64,000 nucleotides of DNA from Rhodoligotrophos appendicifer (GCF_007474605.1 NZ_VHKL01000007.1:1-64000); one strand, 5' to 3'; counted from the stretch's first letter, positions 16,252 to 24,893 are shown. Notes: a model not told the origin generated them from the sequence alone. Made by a program: numbers and translations.

Positions 16252-17871
16252 ATGCATCAAGACCTAGCTCTGCACACCGGGCCGCTGGAGCGGCCGACTT
16301 CGGGTTCAGCCACTGTTCCGTGGCTCCTTGATGCGGCGCGGACATTTGGCGATGAGCGGCCATTTATTCACGACCTTAGGTCCAACCAAGTCGTCAGTTT
16401 CGGATCATTCCTTGCACGCGTGTCTGCCGGTGCCTCAGCTCTGGTCCGAAGGTATCCCAAACACAGCAGAATCGGTGTGATGTCCGGCAATCAATCAGCG
16501 GCTCTTATCCTCAGATATGCAATCTCCTGTGCCGGAATGGTGGAAGTTGCACTCCATCCTTCACATCGGGGAGCCGTGCTGCGGAACATGATCGCACTCG
16601 CTCAACCGGCGGTGATCCTTGCTGATGAGGCCTCCCTCGCAGTGCTGACAGCACTCGATACGAATGTACAGATAGGAGGCCCGCGTGAAATTGAGCTGAT
16701 GACCTCGTCCATGCAGGCTTGGGGCGATCGGCCAAAGGTCGCGGTCAAGGGCACTGATCCCAACCGTATCCTCTTCACCTCCGGCACCAGCGGACCGTCC
16801 AAGGGCATAGAGCTCTCGCATGCCTATGAAGTTCTCACCGGCCATTCGTATCTTCGGCCCCTCGCCATAGATAGCTCTGCTCGATGGCTCTACCTCACCC
16901 CGATCTGTCATATCGATGCGATCTACATTATGTCGATACTGCTCCAATCGGGAGGATGTTTTGCCCTTGCACCAAATTTTTCGGTCTCCCGCTTCTGGTC
17001 AGACGTGCACGATTCAGCCGCTACGCATCTGTGCTATGTCGGTGCCATTCTGTCTCTCATTCTCAAGGGTCAATACAGTCCACCGTCGCACACACTGAGG
17101 ATCGCCCTGGGCGGAGGGGCATCCGCGGCACAGATCGAAGCATTCGAGACGCGATTTGGTGTCATGGTGCTTGAAGCATTCGCCATGTCGGAATGCATAG
17201 CCTGCACGATGAACCATCCAGGTGCGCGGCGGCCGGGAACGGTCGGAACGCCTCTGGAAGGCGTTCTCGTGGCCATTGCGGCGGAAAATGGCCGTCTGCT
17301 TTCACCGGGGGAGACCGGCGAAATACTCGTGCAAAGTCGCGAACGGCAAAATCTGTTCACTCGCTATCTCGGACATCCGAAGCTCACCGAGCTAGCATTC
17401 TTGACGGGCTGGTTTCGAACGGGGGATCTGGGCGTCTTCGATGTCGATGGCTATCTGACCTATAAGGGTCGAATGGGAGACGCCATCCGCTGCAAGGGTG
17501 AGAATGTCAGCGCAGCCGAGCTTGAAGCGATCGCTGATGCACATCAAAACGTCGTTGGCTCAGCCGCCGTTGCAATACCGTCAGATCTCGGGGAAGACGA
17601 CATCCTCCTTTATGTCGAGGCGGTCGAGCCGAGAAAGTTTGATCCAGAAGAATTGGTATCGTTCATCGCGTCGAATGCCGCTGCTTTCATGGTGCCACGC
17701 TACATTCATTTGCTGGACCGGCTGCCTCGAACAGCGACGCAGAAGCCTGACAAGACCGGATTGGCTCGGGCTCCGCAGACTGCAACATGGCGCCGCCCAG
17801 GCGTCAGCTTTCCGGAAGGCCCGCCAGCGCCACAGATTCGAGCCAGTATTGACGGTCGGCCTGATCCATAA
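16252..17871 (+). CDS. AMP-forming acyl-CoA synthetase (CaiC-like)
   Basis: This ANL-superfamily ligase has the ATP/AMP loop ILFTSGTSGPSKGIELSH (about 180-200), the A5-like LEAFAMSECI, the A7-like WFRTGDLGVFD and the A8 hinge YKGRMGDAIRCKGENVSAAELE. It is about 540 residues long. The overall pattern is closest to the crotonobetaine/carnitine-CoA ligase group, but the substrate cannot be decided. I chose ATG 16252 (MHQDLAL) because the longer frame to 16162 overlaps the small gene at 16020. It follows the second transporter, so the imported compound or its degradation product may be its substrate. The 3' end overlaps the convergent TPR gene by 68 bases. Confidence 0.85.
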   Translation: MHQDLALHTGPLERPTSGSATVPWLLDAARTFGDERPFIHDLRSNQVVSFGSFLARVSAGASALVRRYPKHSRIGVMSGNQSAALILRYAISCAGMVEVALHPSHRGAVLRNMIALAQPAVILADEASLAVLTALDTNVQIGGPREIELMTSSMQAWGDRPKVAVKGTDPNRILFTSGTSGPSKGIELSHAYEVLTGHSYLRPLAIDSSARWLYLTPICHIDAIYIMSILLQSGGCFALAPNFSVSRFWSDVHDSAATHLCYVGAILSLILKGQYSPPSHTLRIALGGGASAAQIEAFETRFGVMVLEAFAMSECIACTMNHPGARRPGTVGTPLEGVLVAIAAENGRLLSPGETGEILVQSRERQNLFTRYLGHPKLTELAFLTGWFRTGDLGVFDVDGYLTYKGRMGDAIRCKGENVSAAELEAIADAHQNVVGSAAVAIPSDLGEDDILLYVEAVEPRKFDPEELVSFIASNAAAFMVPRYIHLLDRLPRTATQKPDKTGLARAPQTATWRRPGVSFPEGPPAPQIRASIDGRPDP

Positions 17872-18775
17872 ATGGGGCAAAGCGATCTGCATTGGAAACC
17901 GTCCAATCAGGAAATTTTGCCTGGAACTTAAGCAATGCTTTTCCTGAGCGGCGCAACTGCTTGGCACTCGCCGCCTCATCACCCGCCAAACTAAAGTGCT
18001 TGGCCATATTGGCATGGACTGCCGCGCGAAGAAGTTGCATGTCTGTCAGATATGCCTGTTCCTCGGGTTCCCGCGGCACCGAACGCATTTCATCCAGCGA
18101 CATGGTGAGCATGAACCGGAAGTCCTCGCTTCCAGGTTCGAACTTTCGTGACTTTACGAAGAAGGTCCAAGCGGAGATCCACAAGTGCCAGTCCGGTATA
18201 CGACCGGATGCTCTGGCAAGTCTTCTCGACTCCTCAAAGTTGCCCATGTGTGTAAATGCATCAGCCGCCTCAGCCAATAAGTTGAGATTGCCCTCGTCCC
18301 GATTCAAAAATATCGCTTCTCGAAAGGCTCCTTCACATAATTTAAAGAAGTCCATCTTCCTTTCGGCACCGGTATCCTCCTCAGGCCATTTCTGGCTATG
18401 GCCCGCGCGATGAAGATAACAATTCGCCAGCGCCCACCAGACATCGTAATCCGTGGGATCAGCGTGCTGCGCCTTGGTTGCCAGAGTAATTGCATGATTT
18501 AACAACTCTTTGGTCGACATCGCTGCCTCGGGCTTCGGCAGAGTCCAGCCTTCGGAATACGCGACTACGCAGGCGTAGCCGAGCCAGCCGAAAGCGCGGG
18601 GGAACACAGGCTCAATGCGAGTCAGCTTCTTCAATTCGTCAAAGGCCGCAGAAAAGTTCCGCTGGGCCAGCACTGGGTCCTTTGCGGGGCCGATCGGAAA
18701 CTGAGAAATGGCTGCGGTAAATGCGTCAAAGATCTTCCTGTCCTGTTGCGGCTTGCCGGTGTTTATCCCTCTCAT
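17804..18775 (-). CDS. TPR-like protein in the cyclase operon
   Basis: The 323-residue protein has no signal peptide. Its central part reads as degenerate tetratricopeptide repeats (for example ITLATKAQHADPTDYDVWWALANCYLHRAG and FREAIFLNRDEGNLNLLAEAADAFTHMG). It resembles the TPR half of the adjacent cyclase in style and probably interacts with it or with a shared partner. Its ATG overlaps the cyclase stop (ATGA at 18772-18775), so the two are translationally coupled. The 3' end overlaps the convergent CoA ligase by 68 bases. Function unknown beyond this. Confidence 0.75.
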   Translation of the reverse strand: MRGINTGKPQQDRKIFDAFTAAISQFPIGPAKDPVLAQRNFSAAFDELKKLTRIEPVFPRAFGWLGYACVVAYSEGWTLPKPEAAMSTKELLNHAITLATKAQHADPTDYDVWWALANCYLHRAGHSQKWPEEDTGAERKMDFFKLCEGAFREAIFLNRDEGNLNLLAEAADAFTHMGNFEESRRLARASGRIPDWHLWISAWTFFVKSRKFEPGSEDFRFMLTMSLDEMRSVPREPEEQAYLTDMQLLRAAVHANMAKHFSLAGDEAASAKQLRRSGKALLKFQAKFPDWTVSNADRFAPFMDQADRQYWLESVALAGLPES

Positions 18776-20682
18776 AACGCCCTTCTCCCCTTGCTTTGTC
18801 CTTTGCCAATCGACTGGCGCTTAGAAGATCGCCCCACTGGCAACCCGGCCAGAGTCAGCCCTCGCGACCAATGTTCAACATCGTCCGGCAGCGCCAGACG
18901 CGTGACCAGCAACTGCTTTTCTGTCGTCCAACCCGGGCGCCGCTCAAGAAACTCTTCAATAAGACGGCGCGCATCCTTTTGTGATTCTGCTGCCCGGGCC
19001 CTTGCACCGTCGCGTTTGGCAATGGCCGACTGATGGGCGTGGCAGGCCGCTCTAATCAACAGCACCTCGTCAGCTGGATCGATGATCCGGCTCAACTCAT
19101 CCAGCGCTTCTTCATACTCCCGGATAAAATAGAACGACCAGCCGAGCACCCAGCGGTACCATTCCCGAAAGTTGGGGTTAAGACGCATCGCATAGCGAAC
19201 CTGAGCGATGGCATCATGGTGACGCCCCATGCATGAGAGCATCTCTCCCATCTCGGCATGAAGGTCTGCATCATTGCCATTCAGGTTGAGGGCTGCCTGA
19301 TATTGCTTGTGCGCTTCGGCGAAACGGCCAGAATTGAATAGAACACTCCCGAGGGCCCAATGGGTATCGTGATCAGCGGGATCGAGTTGGGTCGCACGAC
19401 GGGCCATCAGCTCCGCCTCCTTCAAGCAATCCCCGGATATCCAGCCATGTTGCCAGGACAGGACCTTCACATAGGCCTGCCAACCCCAAGGCCGCGCATA
19501 AGAAGGATCGCGCTCAAGGGCCGCATTGAACCACGAAGATGCTTCTTCCAGCAAAGATCGACTAGAAGATCCGAGAAATCGGGCCACACAATAGAGCCCC
19601 TTCAGAAACATGTCATATGAGGAGACGTCGCGAGGATCCTTGCGAACGGCACGTTCCACCTCGAGCATACCGACGCGTGAAGCAAGACATGAGGTTATCT
19701 TTCGCGCCACCTCATCCTGGATCTCAAACAAATCGCTAATGTCGCTGTCGAGCCTTTCTGTACAGAGATGATAACCGGTTTTCGTATCGATCAATTGTGC
19801 GTTGATGCGGATCCGACTGCCAGACCTCTGAATATTTCCTTGCACCATGTAGCTGGCGCCCAAAAGGGAATAGATCCGGTCGGGGGGAGGCCTTTGTCCC
19901 TTGAAGGAGAAAGCCGTATTACTTGATATCACCACGAGGCTTGCGAAGCGGGCCAGATCGAGAGTGAGGTCAGTGGTCACGCCATCGCAGAAATATTCGT
20001 GCTCGCCATCGGGCGTCTGGTTTTCGAAGGGAAGCACAATAATGACCGGTCTATGTTCTCGGTCGTCAGCCCAGATTTGAGGCAAGGCACCAGGTGAAAC
20101 CGATCTCGGGGTAGAAGAGGGAACCCCGAGAGCTGAAACTTGTGACGGCTCTCCTTCTCGCTTCAGTCGAAAGACTTGGATGGGATCTGAGATATTCTTA
20201 AGACTGAGGAAGCCGAGTTCCTCAAATCGCCCCTTAAACGCGCTCTTGACGCTCCAATAGGCTTGTCCCGACAAAGCAATCCCCCCTGGCTGGGCCAAGG
20301 ACTCAAGACGAGCCGCTATGTTTACGTCGTTGCCATAGACATCGTCATCGTCAACGATGATGTCTCCCAGATTTATGCCAATGCGATATGTCAAGCCTTG
20401 ATGAACGGAAGCGGAGGTGTCGGTCGAGCCCCCGTCACCCTGAATTTTCTCCGCACATTGTACCGCGCTCAGTACGCTATCGAAGATCGCGAGAACTCCG
20501 TCTCCCGTCTTCTTAACGATCCGTCCGCGGTAGCGCCCGATCCATGGTTCAAACTTCTCGGAGAGATCGAGCTTATAGGCATCAAGCGTGGCCTGTTCGT
20601 CACGCATCATGAGCGCGCTGTACCCCACGGCGTCGGCTACCAAGATCGCAGCCAGTCGGCGCGCTTCTCCTTCCGCACGCAT
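18772..20682 (-). CDS. Class III adenylate/guanylate cyclase with TolB-like and TPR domains
   Basis: The 636-residue protein starts with a class III cyclase domain. The two metal-binding aspartates are Asp17 (ILVADAVGYS) and Asp61 (KKTGDGVLAIF), and the transition-state pair Asn121/Arg125 is present (NDVNIAARLE), so catalysis is likely. A central domain (VIIVLPFENQTPD, then FCDGVTTDLTLDLARF and YMVQGNIQRSG, about 210-340) matches the TolB_N/FlgO-like segment common in this cyclase class. The rest is TPR repeats (about 370-600). It is a soluble, cytoplasmic enzyme whose activity is probably tuned by the TPR region. It is coupled to the downstream TPR gene. A Crp/Fnr-type gene lies just upstream. 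Confidence 0.92.
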   Translation of the reverse strand: MRAEGEARRLAAILVADAVGYSALMMRDEQATLDAYKLDLSEKFEPWIGRYRGRIVKKTGDGVLAIFDSVLSAVQCAEKIQGDGGSTDTSASVHQGLTYRIGINLGDIIVDDDDVYGNDVNIAARLESLAQPGGIALSGQAYWSVKSAFKGRFEELGFLSLKNISDPIQVFRLKREGEPSQVSALGVPSSTPRSVSPGALPQIWADDREHRPVIIVLPFENQTPDGEHEYFCDGVTTDLTLDLARFASLVVISSNTAFSFKGQRPPPDRIYSLLGASYMVQGNIQRSGSRIRINAQLIDTKTGYHLCTERLDSDISDLFEIQDEVARKITSCLASRVGMLEVERAVRKDPRDVSSYDMFLKGLYCVARFLGSSSRSLLEEASSWFNAALERDPSYARPWGWQAYVKVLSWQHGWISGDCLKEAELMARRATQLDPADHDTHWALGSVLFNSGRFAEAHKQYQAALNLNGNDADLHAEMGEMLSCMGRHHDAIAQVRYAMRLNPNFREWYRWVLGWSFYFIREYEEALDELSRIIDPADEVLLIRAACHAHQSAIAKRDGARARAAESQKDARRLIEEFLERRPGWTTEKQLLVTRLALPDDVEHWSRGLTLAGLPVGRSSKRQSIGKGQSKGRRAL

Positions 20683-20788
20683 TCAGTGACACCATGTGTA
20701 GCGAAATCCTGTTCAACCCTATCATGACGTGAATGCCCGCCGCTAGTTATTGACCGGGAATTACCGGGCCGCACTCTCATCGCTTACC

Positions 20789-20953
20789 TCATTGCTCTGC
20801 AACGATGGGGCTGGCCGGCGAAACCGGCATAACGCCGAAAGTCACTGTGTCGACGAGAAAAAGCATGCCGAGAAAAATCGCGACAAATAGCCATGCGCAG
20901 ATGATGTCACGTCGGTCGATGCGCTTTTCGCGCCATTCTTCATGATCAGTCAT
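20789..20953 (-). CDS. Small single-pass membrane protein
   Basis: This 54-residue frame starts at ATG 20953 with a very strong ribosome site (AAGGAGG, 5 bases away). A charged N-terminus (DHEEWREKRIDRRD) is followed by one membrane segment (ICAWLFVAIFLGMLFLVDTV) and a short proline-containing tail. Charge distribution suggests the N-terminus stays in the cytoplasm. It lies between the cyclase gene and the Crp/Fnr gene on the same strand, so it may be part of that transcript. I recognise no family. Confidence 0.6.
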   Translation of the reverse strand: MTDHEEWREKRIDRRDIICAWLFVAIFLGMLFLVDTVTFGVMPVSPASPIVAEQ

Positions 20954-21035
20954 GGGTGCCTCCTTGAAGACCGCCCCGCACTGACCCTATTCGCCGTAAT
21001 CCATCCGCGATGTGGTTTTTGCCACACGCTCGCGG

Positions 21036-21731
21036 CTACTCTTCGGCGGCTTCCCGGACGAGACGAGCTAAGCGTGGGAGATCAAGGATCCGCAAGCTTC
21101 TAGCACGCCGATCGAGGATCCCGAGGCGTTCAAGGCGGTTCAGCTCCCGGGTTACCGCCTCGCGATGACTGCTGACGCGACTTGCAAACTCGCCGTGCGT
21201 CGGTGCAGGATCGATCAAGTACTCGTTAGGTTTAGCAGGATCGGGCCGGCCCAAACGCAATAATTCGGCTTGAATGCGGTTTCGAACGGCCAAGGTACTA
21301 AATTCGTAGACACGTTCTGTAAGACCCCGGATCGCCTGGGCCATGTGTTTTATGAGAGCCATGGAAACTGCGGGATGCGAGGCTAGAACATGGTGAAAGT
21401 GCTCGGCAGCCATTCTGCCTGCAACAGTTGTGTCTATGGCCTCAACGCTGGCAGATCTGGGGCGGCCGTCTATAGCAGCAAGTTCGCCAATAAAGGTCCC
21501 TGCCGCAATGTCTCGGAAACTAACAACAGCACCCGACGGTGCATAGATTATGACTCTCGCAAAGCCTTGGGTCACGAATAGAATGTCACGCGAGCCATCG
21601 TCTTGCTCGATGATCGTCTGCAACGGCGCGTAATGTATCCAGAGACAGCGGCGATCAATCGAAAGCACCGTCTCGTCGTCCAGATCGTTGAACAGCGGTA
21701 TCATCCGAAGGGTATGCGGAACGCTCGCCAT
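21036..21731 (-). CDS. Crp/Fnr-family transcription regulator
   Basis: The 231-residue protein has an N-terminal cyclic-nucleotide-binding fold (FVTQGFARVIIYAPSG, then GTFIGELAAIDGRPRSASVEAIDTT) and a C-terminal Crp-type helix-turn-helix (THGEFASRVSSHREAVTRELNRLERLGIL). The phosphate-cassette region GELAAIDGRPRSASV is close to that of true cNMP binders (GE...RSA), so cAMP or cGMP binding is plausible. There is no Fnr-type cysteine cluster. I chose ATG 21731 because GAGGAG lies 6 bases before it; a longer frame exists to 21806. Lying close to a class III cyclase, it is a natural candidate receptor for its product, but that is inference. Confidence 0.88.
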   Translation of the reverse strand: MASVPHTLRMIPLFNDLDDETVLSIDRRCLWIHYAPLQTIIEQDDGSRDILFVTQGFARVIIYAPSGAVVSFRDIAAGTFIGELAAIDGRPRSASVEAIDTTVAGRMAAEHFHHVLASHPAVSMALIKHMAQAIRGLTERVYEFSTLAVRNRIQAELLRLGRPDPAKPNEYLIDPAPTHGEFASRVSSHREAVTRELNRLERLGILDRRARSLRILDLPRLARLVREAAEE

Positions 21732-21924
21732 GGCAGGCTCCTCTTTGTCGATTCTGAAGACTGGGGGTTCGAGATCACTACGCCAAGTAGCGTCTGACAT
21801 GTTCATGGAACGACAAGCCGGTTGCAGCAGCTATAAATGATCCGGTGGCCTGGCGCCGGTCCCATCACGGCGATATGACAAGCGGCAATTGAACCTATGT
21901 CAGTGGTGAATTTCGGAGATCTTC

Positions 21925-22767
21925 ATGCAGAGGAAGGGCTTTGGACCTTTGGGCGTGGCCGTGGCAAGAATCGGCCAAGGCACGTGGTACATGGACCAGG
22001 CGGACCGGGCCACAGCCATTCGAGCCTTACGTCGTGGCATCGATCTCGGGATGACGCACATCGATACTGCAGAGTTATATGGCTCGGGCGCGGCAGAAAC
22101 CGTTGTTGGTGAAGCCATCTCTGGACGGCGCGACGAGGTGTTTCTCGTGTCGAAGGTGATCCCCACCAACGCGTCGAGGCGCGGCACCATCATGGCATGC
22201 GAGGCCTCGCTGAGGCGGCTTGGCACTGATCACCTAGATTGTTATTTGCTCCATTGGCCAGGGCATCATCGAATCGAAGACACCGTCGCTGCTTTTCACG
22301 AACTGCACACGCAGGGAAAAATTCGCAGTTGGGGTGTCAGTAATTTTGATGTTGGGGATTTGGAAACCCTTATTGGCGTTACGGGACCCGAGGGGCCAGC
22401 CTGCAACCAGGTCCTCTACCATCTTCAAGAACGTGACATTGAGCATGCTGTGCTGCCATGGTGCAGCGCTCATGGAGTGAGCGTCGTGGGCTATAGTCCC
22501 TTCGGACACAACGGTCTCATGTCTCGTCACCAGGGCTGGAAAGTGCTGGAGGAGGTCGCCACCGACCATGGCGTTACGGCGAGGCAAGTTGTCCTTGCAT
22601 TCTTGACGCGTGATCGAGAGGTATTCGCGATTCCGAAGGCGGCAAGTCTCCTCCACGTGGAGGAGAATTCCGGTGCGGGTGATTTAACGCTGACGCCGGA
22701 AGAATTGGCACGTATTGATAAGGCGTTTCCGCTTGCTGCGCGGCGGGCATCTTTGCCCATGATCTAA
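21925..22767 (+). CDS. Aldo/keto reductase
   Basis: The 280-residue protein is a single (beta/alpha)8 oxidoreductase. The catalytic tetrad is visible: Asp and Tyr in IDTAELYGSG, Lys in LVSKVIP and His in CYLLHWPG. The NADPH-binding C-terminal motif reads FAIPKAASLLHVEEN. It reduces aldehydes or ketones with NADPH; the specific substrate cannot be told. It is transcribed divergently from the Crp/Fnr gene with about 190 bases between starts and has no downstream operon partner. Confidence 0.88.
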   Translation: MQRKGFGPLGVAVARIGQGTWYMDQADRATAIRALRRGIDLGMTHIDTAELYGSGAAETVVGEAISGRRDEVFLVSKVIPTNASRRGTIMACEASLRRLGTDHLDCYLLHWPGHHRIEDTVAAFHELHTQGKIRSWGVSNFDVGDLETLIGVTGPEGPACNQVLYHLQERDIEHAVLPWCSAHGVSVVGYSPFGHNGLMSRHQGWKVLEEVATDHGVTARQVVLAFLTRDREVFAIPKAASLLHVEENSGAGDLTLTPEELARIDKAFPLAARRASLPMI

Positions 22768-22874
22768 CCTTGAAGGTTTGGTAAGGCTATCCTGCAATGT
22801 TGCACATGGAGATAGTCGAAAGCCCATTTTCTGTAGTAGGAGACAGTGCGCTACTCATCCGAGTTGTTAGCGCC

Positions 22875-22894
22875 GATCGCCAGGCTTGGCGATC
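22875..22894 (+). promoter_or_regulatory. Hairpin in the leader of the first small secreted protein gene
   Basis: GATCGCCA (22875-22882) pairs perfectly with TGGCGATC (22887-22894), 8 bp with a GGCT loop. It ends about 20 bases before the start codon of the gene at 22915 and just ahead of its GGAGG. It could be an operator or a stabilising 5' hairpin. There is no T-run, so it is not a terminator. Confidence 0.4.
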
Positions 22895-22914
22895 CGACCC
22901 CGTGGGAGGTACTG

Positions 22915-23250
22915 ATGAAACGTATTTTGACCACCCTCGCCGTAAGCTTGTGTGCAAGCGGCTTTCTTTATGGTGCGGCACTCTCAGCGCCACAGTTTCC
23001 TATGTCCCCGGCCGGCGCGGTTGGGTCAACTTTTCATGTTGAAGAAGTTGCGACAAAGAAGGTCACTGTCAAGAAAACCACCCGGCATGGAACAGTGACG
23101 AAGACGCGAACAGTCAAGTACAGCCGTTCAAAATACGGGCCTCGCTATAAAGCAAGGCGGCCTGGATATACATACTACTACGGTGGGTACTACTATGCAC
23201 GGCCATGGTGGGGTGCAGCAGTACCGGGCGCAATAATCGTCCTTCCTTAG
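22915..23250 (+). CDS. Small secreted basic Tyr/Gly-rich protein, copy 1
   Basis: The 111-residue precursor starts at ATG 22915 with a GGAGG site. It has a signal peptide (MKRILTTLAVSLCASGFLYGAALSA), then a basic, threonine-rich stretch (TKKVTVKKTTRHGTVTKTRTVKYSR). The C-terminus is tyrosine- and glycine-rich (YGPRYKARRPGY, YYYARPWWGAAVPG). It shares these last motifs with the next gene, so the two are tandem paralogues. The product is probably periplasmic or cell-surface. I do not know its function; the cationic nature would suit binding to an anionic envelope polymer. Confidence 0.75.
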   Translation: MKRILTTLAVSLCASGFLYGAALSAPQFPMSPAGAVGSTFHVEEVATKKVTVKKTTRHGTVTKTRTVKYSRSKYGPRYKARRPGYTYYYGGYYYARPWWGAAVPGAIIVLP

Positions 23251-23258
23251 CCAACGAG

Positions 23259-23278
23259 GGCTCCCATCTTGGGGAGCC
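23259..23278 (+). terminator. Possible terminator hairpin after copy 1
   Basis: GGCTCCC (23259-23265) pairs with GGGAGCC (23272-23278), 7 bp with a 6-base loop, just after the stop of the first small secreted protein gene. There is no clear T-run, so the call is weak. Confidence 0.4.
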
Positions 23279-23369
23279 TATTCGCGATCACGATTCCGTT
23301 ACCATCGGACACTGAACCAAAGGCTCTCAGTTCGGTTTCCGGTATGCAATTGGACGAGGAACACAGCCA

Positions 23370-23711
23370 ATGAAGTACCGGTTAGTCTGGGCCATGTTAA
23401 TAGGCAGTTCTGTTGCCGCGATAGGCGGAGCAGCTTCGGCGGCAGTGATCGCTCCCTCAGTGATGACGAAGGTCAGCTCTGGAGAGACCTTGGTGCAGCC
23501 AATCGCGACAAAGAAAGTCGTCACCACGAGAACCCACCGCAACGGCAAAGTCGTCACGAAACGAAAAGTTACCTACAGCCGTGACCGCTATGGTCCTCGT
23601 TATCGGGCGAAGCGCGCGGGATATGGACATTACCATCAGGGTTATTGGTACCGCACCCCTTGGTGGGGCGCTGGAGTTCCAGGCGGGCCCACTATCGTAA
23701 TCCGACCTTAA
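23370..23711 (+). CDS. Small secreted basic Tyr/Gly-rich protein, copy 2
   Basis: This 113-residue protein has a signal peptide (MKYRLVWAMLIGSSVAAIGG..ASA) and the same body plan as the preceding gene. The ATKKVVTTRTHRNGKVVTKR stretch is followed by YSRDRYGPRYRAKRAGYG and WYRTPWWGAGVPGGPTIVI. Its closeness to copy 1 in motifs but not in DNA shows an old tandem duplication. Each copy has its own leader. Function unknown; probably an envelope-associated polycation. Confidence 0.75.
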   Translation: MKYRLVWAMLIGSSVAAIGGAASAAVIAPSVMTKVSSGETLVQPIATKKVVTTRTHRNGKVVTKRKVTYSRDRYGPRYRAKRAGYGHYHQGYWYRTPWWGAGVPGGPTIVIRP

Positions 23712-23730
23712 AAATCAGACCTTAAAAATA

Positions 23731-23759
23731 AAGGGCCGCCCGTGAAAGGGGCGGCCCTT
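23731..23759. terminator. Strong terminator shared by copy 2 and uppP
   Basis: AAGGGCCGCCC (23731-23741) pairs perfectly with GGGCGGCCCTT (23749-23759), 11 bp with a 7-base loop. On the minus strand the stem begins at the uppP stop codon and is followed by a T-rich run (TTTATTTTTAAGG). It lies between convergent genes and probably terminates uppP; it may also stop the plus-strand transcript. Confidence 0.85.
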
Positions 23760-24591
23760 ACCTTATATGGCTCAGGAACAGAAACCAGACCAACATGAAG
23801 GATCCCAGACCGATCCGATAATAAGCAAACGGTGTGAAGCCGTACCGCGTGATAAACGCCAGGACACTTCGGACCACCAGCAAGGCCGCGAAGAATGCCG
23901 CAACGAAGCCGACGAGAATGAGACTTAGTCCATCAACATCAAGGACGTCACGGTTCTTATAAAGGTCATAAACAGTGGCGCCCAACATTGTTGGTATCGC
24001 CACGAAGAAGCTAAACTCTGCAGCAGTTCGACGATCGACGCCCATCATCAGAGAGCCAAGGATCGTCGCCCCCGACCTCGAAACCCCCGGAATCAGCGCA
24101 AGACATTGAAACAGTCCGATGCGCAATGACAATGAGATGGGGAAGTCTTCGACACGGTCCCACTTGACGACGTGAACTAGCCGCTCCACGGCCAGAATGG
24201 CGAATCCGCCTAGGATCAGCGCAACGCAGACTACCAAGGGATTGAACAACATCTCTTTGATGAAGCTGTGAGTCAGGGCACCGATAATCGCTGCTGGCAA
24301 AAATCCGAGGAATACTGCGATCGCGAATCTGCGGGCAAGGATGTTCCGTGGGAGACCGATAAAAACGGCCCAAAGTTTCTGAAAATAAACTGTCACCACG
24401 GCTAAGATAGCGCCAAGCTGGATGACCACTTCGAACACTTTTCCCGGCGGACCCTGGAACCCTAGCAGCGATCCTACAAGAATCAGATGGCCGGTTGAAG
24501 AGACCGGGATGAATTCTGTCAGCCCTTCAACAATGCCGAGAAGAAGGGCTTCCAGATACTGGCTAATTTCCACGAGTCCCCCGACACGCAC
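23758..24591 (-). CDS. uppP: Undecaprenyl-diphosphatase (BacA/UppP)
   Basis: This 277-residue membrane protein has the two conserved active-site regions of the family: EGLTEFIPVSSTGHLIL (about 21-37) and IPGVSRSGATILG (about 168-180). About eight membrane segments follow the usual pattern. It dephosphorylates undecaprenyl pyrophosphate to recycle the lipid carrier of peptidoglycan synthesis and gives low-level bacitracin resistance when abundant. It is a single-gene unit with a strong terminator at its 3' end; the lone tatA gene lies upstream on the same strand. Confidence 0.95.
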   Translation of the reverse strand: MRVGGLVEISQYLEALLLGIVEGLTEFIPVSSTGHLILVGSLLGFQGPPGKVFEVVIQLGAILAVVTVYFQKLWAVFIGLPRNILARRFAIAVFLGFLPAAIIGALTHSFIKEMLFNPLVVCVALILGGFAILAVERLVHVVKWDRVEDFPISLSLRIGLFQCLALIPGVSRSGATILGSLMMGVDRRTAAEFSFFVAIPTMLGATVYDLYKNRDVLDVDGLSLILVGFVAAFFAALLVVRSVLAFITRYGFTPFAYYRIGLGSFMLVWFLFLSHIR

Positions 24592-24662
24592 GGTTAGAGT
24601 GATTTCACCTCACTTAACCCGGCGGCGCGATATGGGCAACACGGCTTCGCCTAGACACGCCG

Positions 24663-24893
24663 TCAGCCAGCGGTGTTCGACTTCGCGGCTTCGCTCACCT
24701 TCACTGTCGTGCCATGCTCAATGTTCCGAACGGGTGGTGATGCAACTTCATCCTCAACCATCCCTTTCTTGAACGTCTTAATCCCCTTGGCAACATCGCC
24801 CATAAGATCGGAGATTTTATTCCGACCGAAGAGGACAATCACCACTACGGCGAGAATGAGAAGATGCGAAAAGCTCAGCGACATGAATTGCAT
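24663..24893 (-). CDS. tatA: Sec-independent translocase protein TatA
   Basis: The 76-residue protein has the TatA plan: one N-terminal membrane helix ([15 protein letters not shown]), the FGRNKI hinge, an amphipathic helix ([18 protein letters not shown]) and a polar tail. TatA oligomers form the transport path for folded, twin-arginine-signal proteins across the inner membrane. No tatB or tatC lies next to it; in many alphaproteobacteria tatA-tatB-tatC are together, so this is either a separated tatA or a second copy. It has short charged residues at the end of the helix in place of the more common FGxxKLPEL motif. Confidence 0.85.
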   Translation of the reverse strand: MQFMSLSFSHLLILAVVVIVLFGRNKISDLMGDVAKGIKTFKKGMVEDEVASPPVRNIEHGTTVKVSEAAKSNTAG

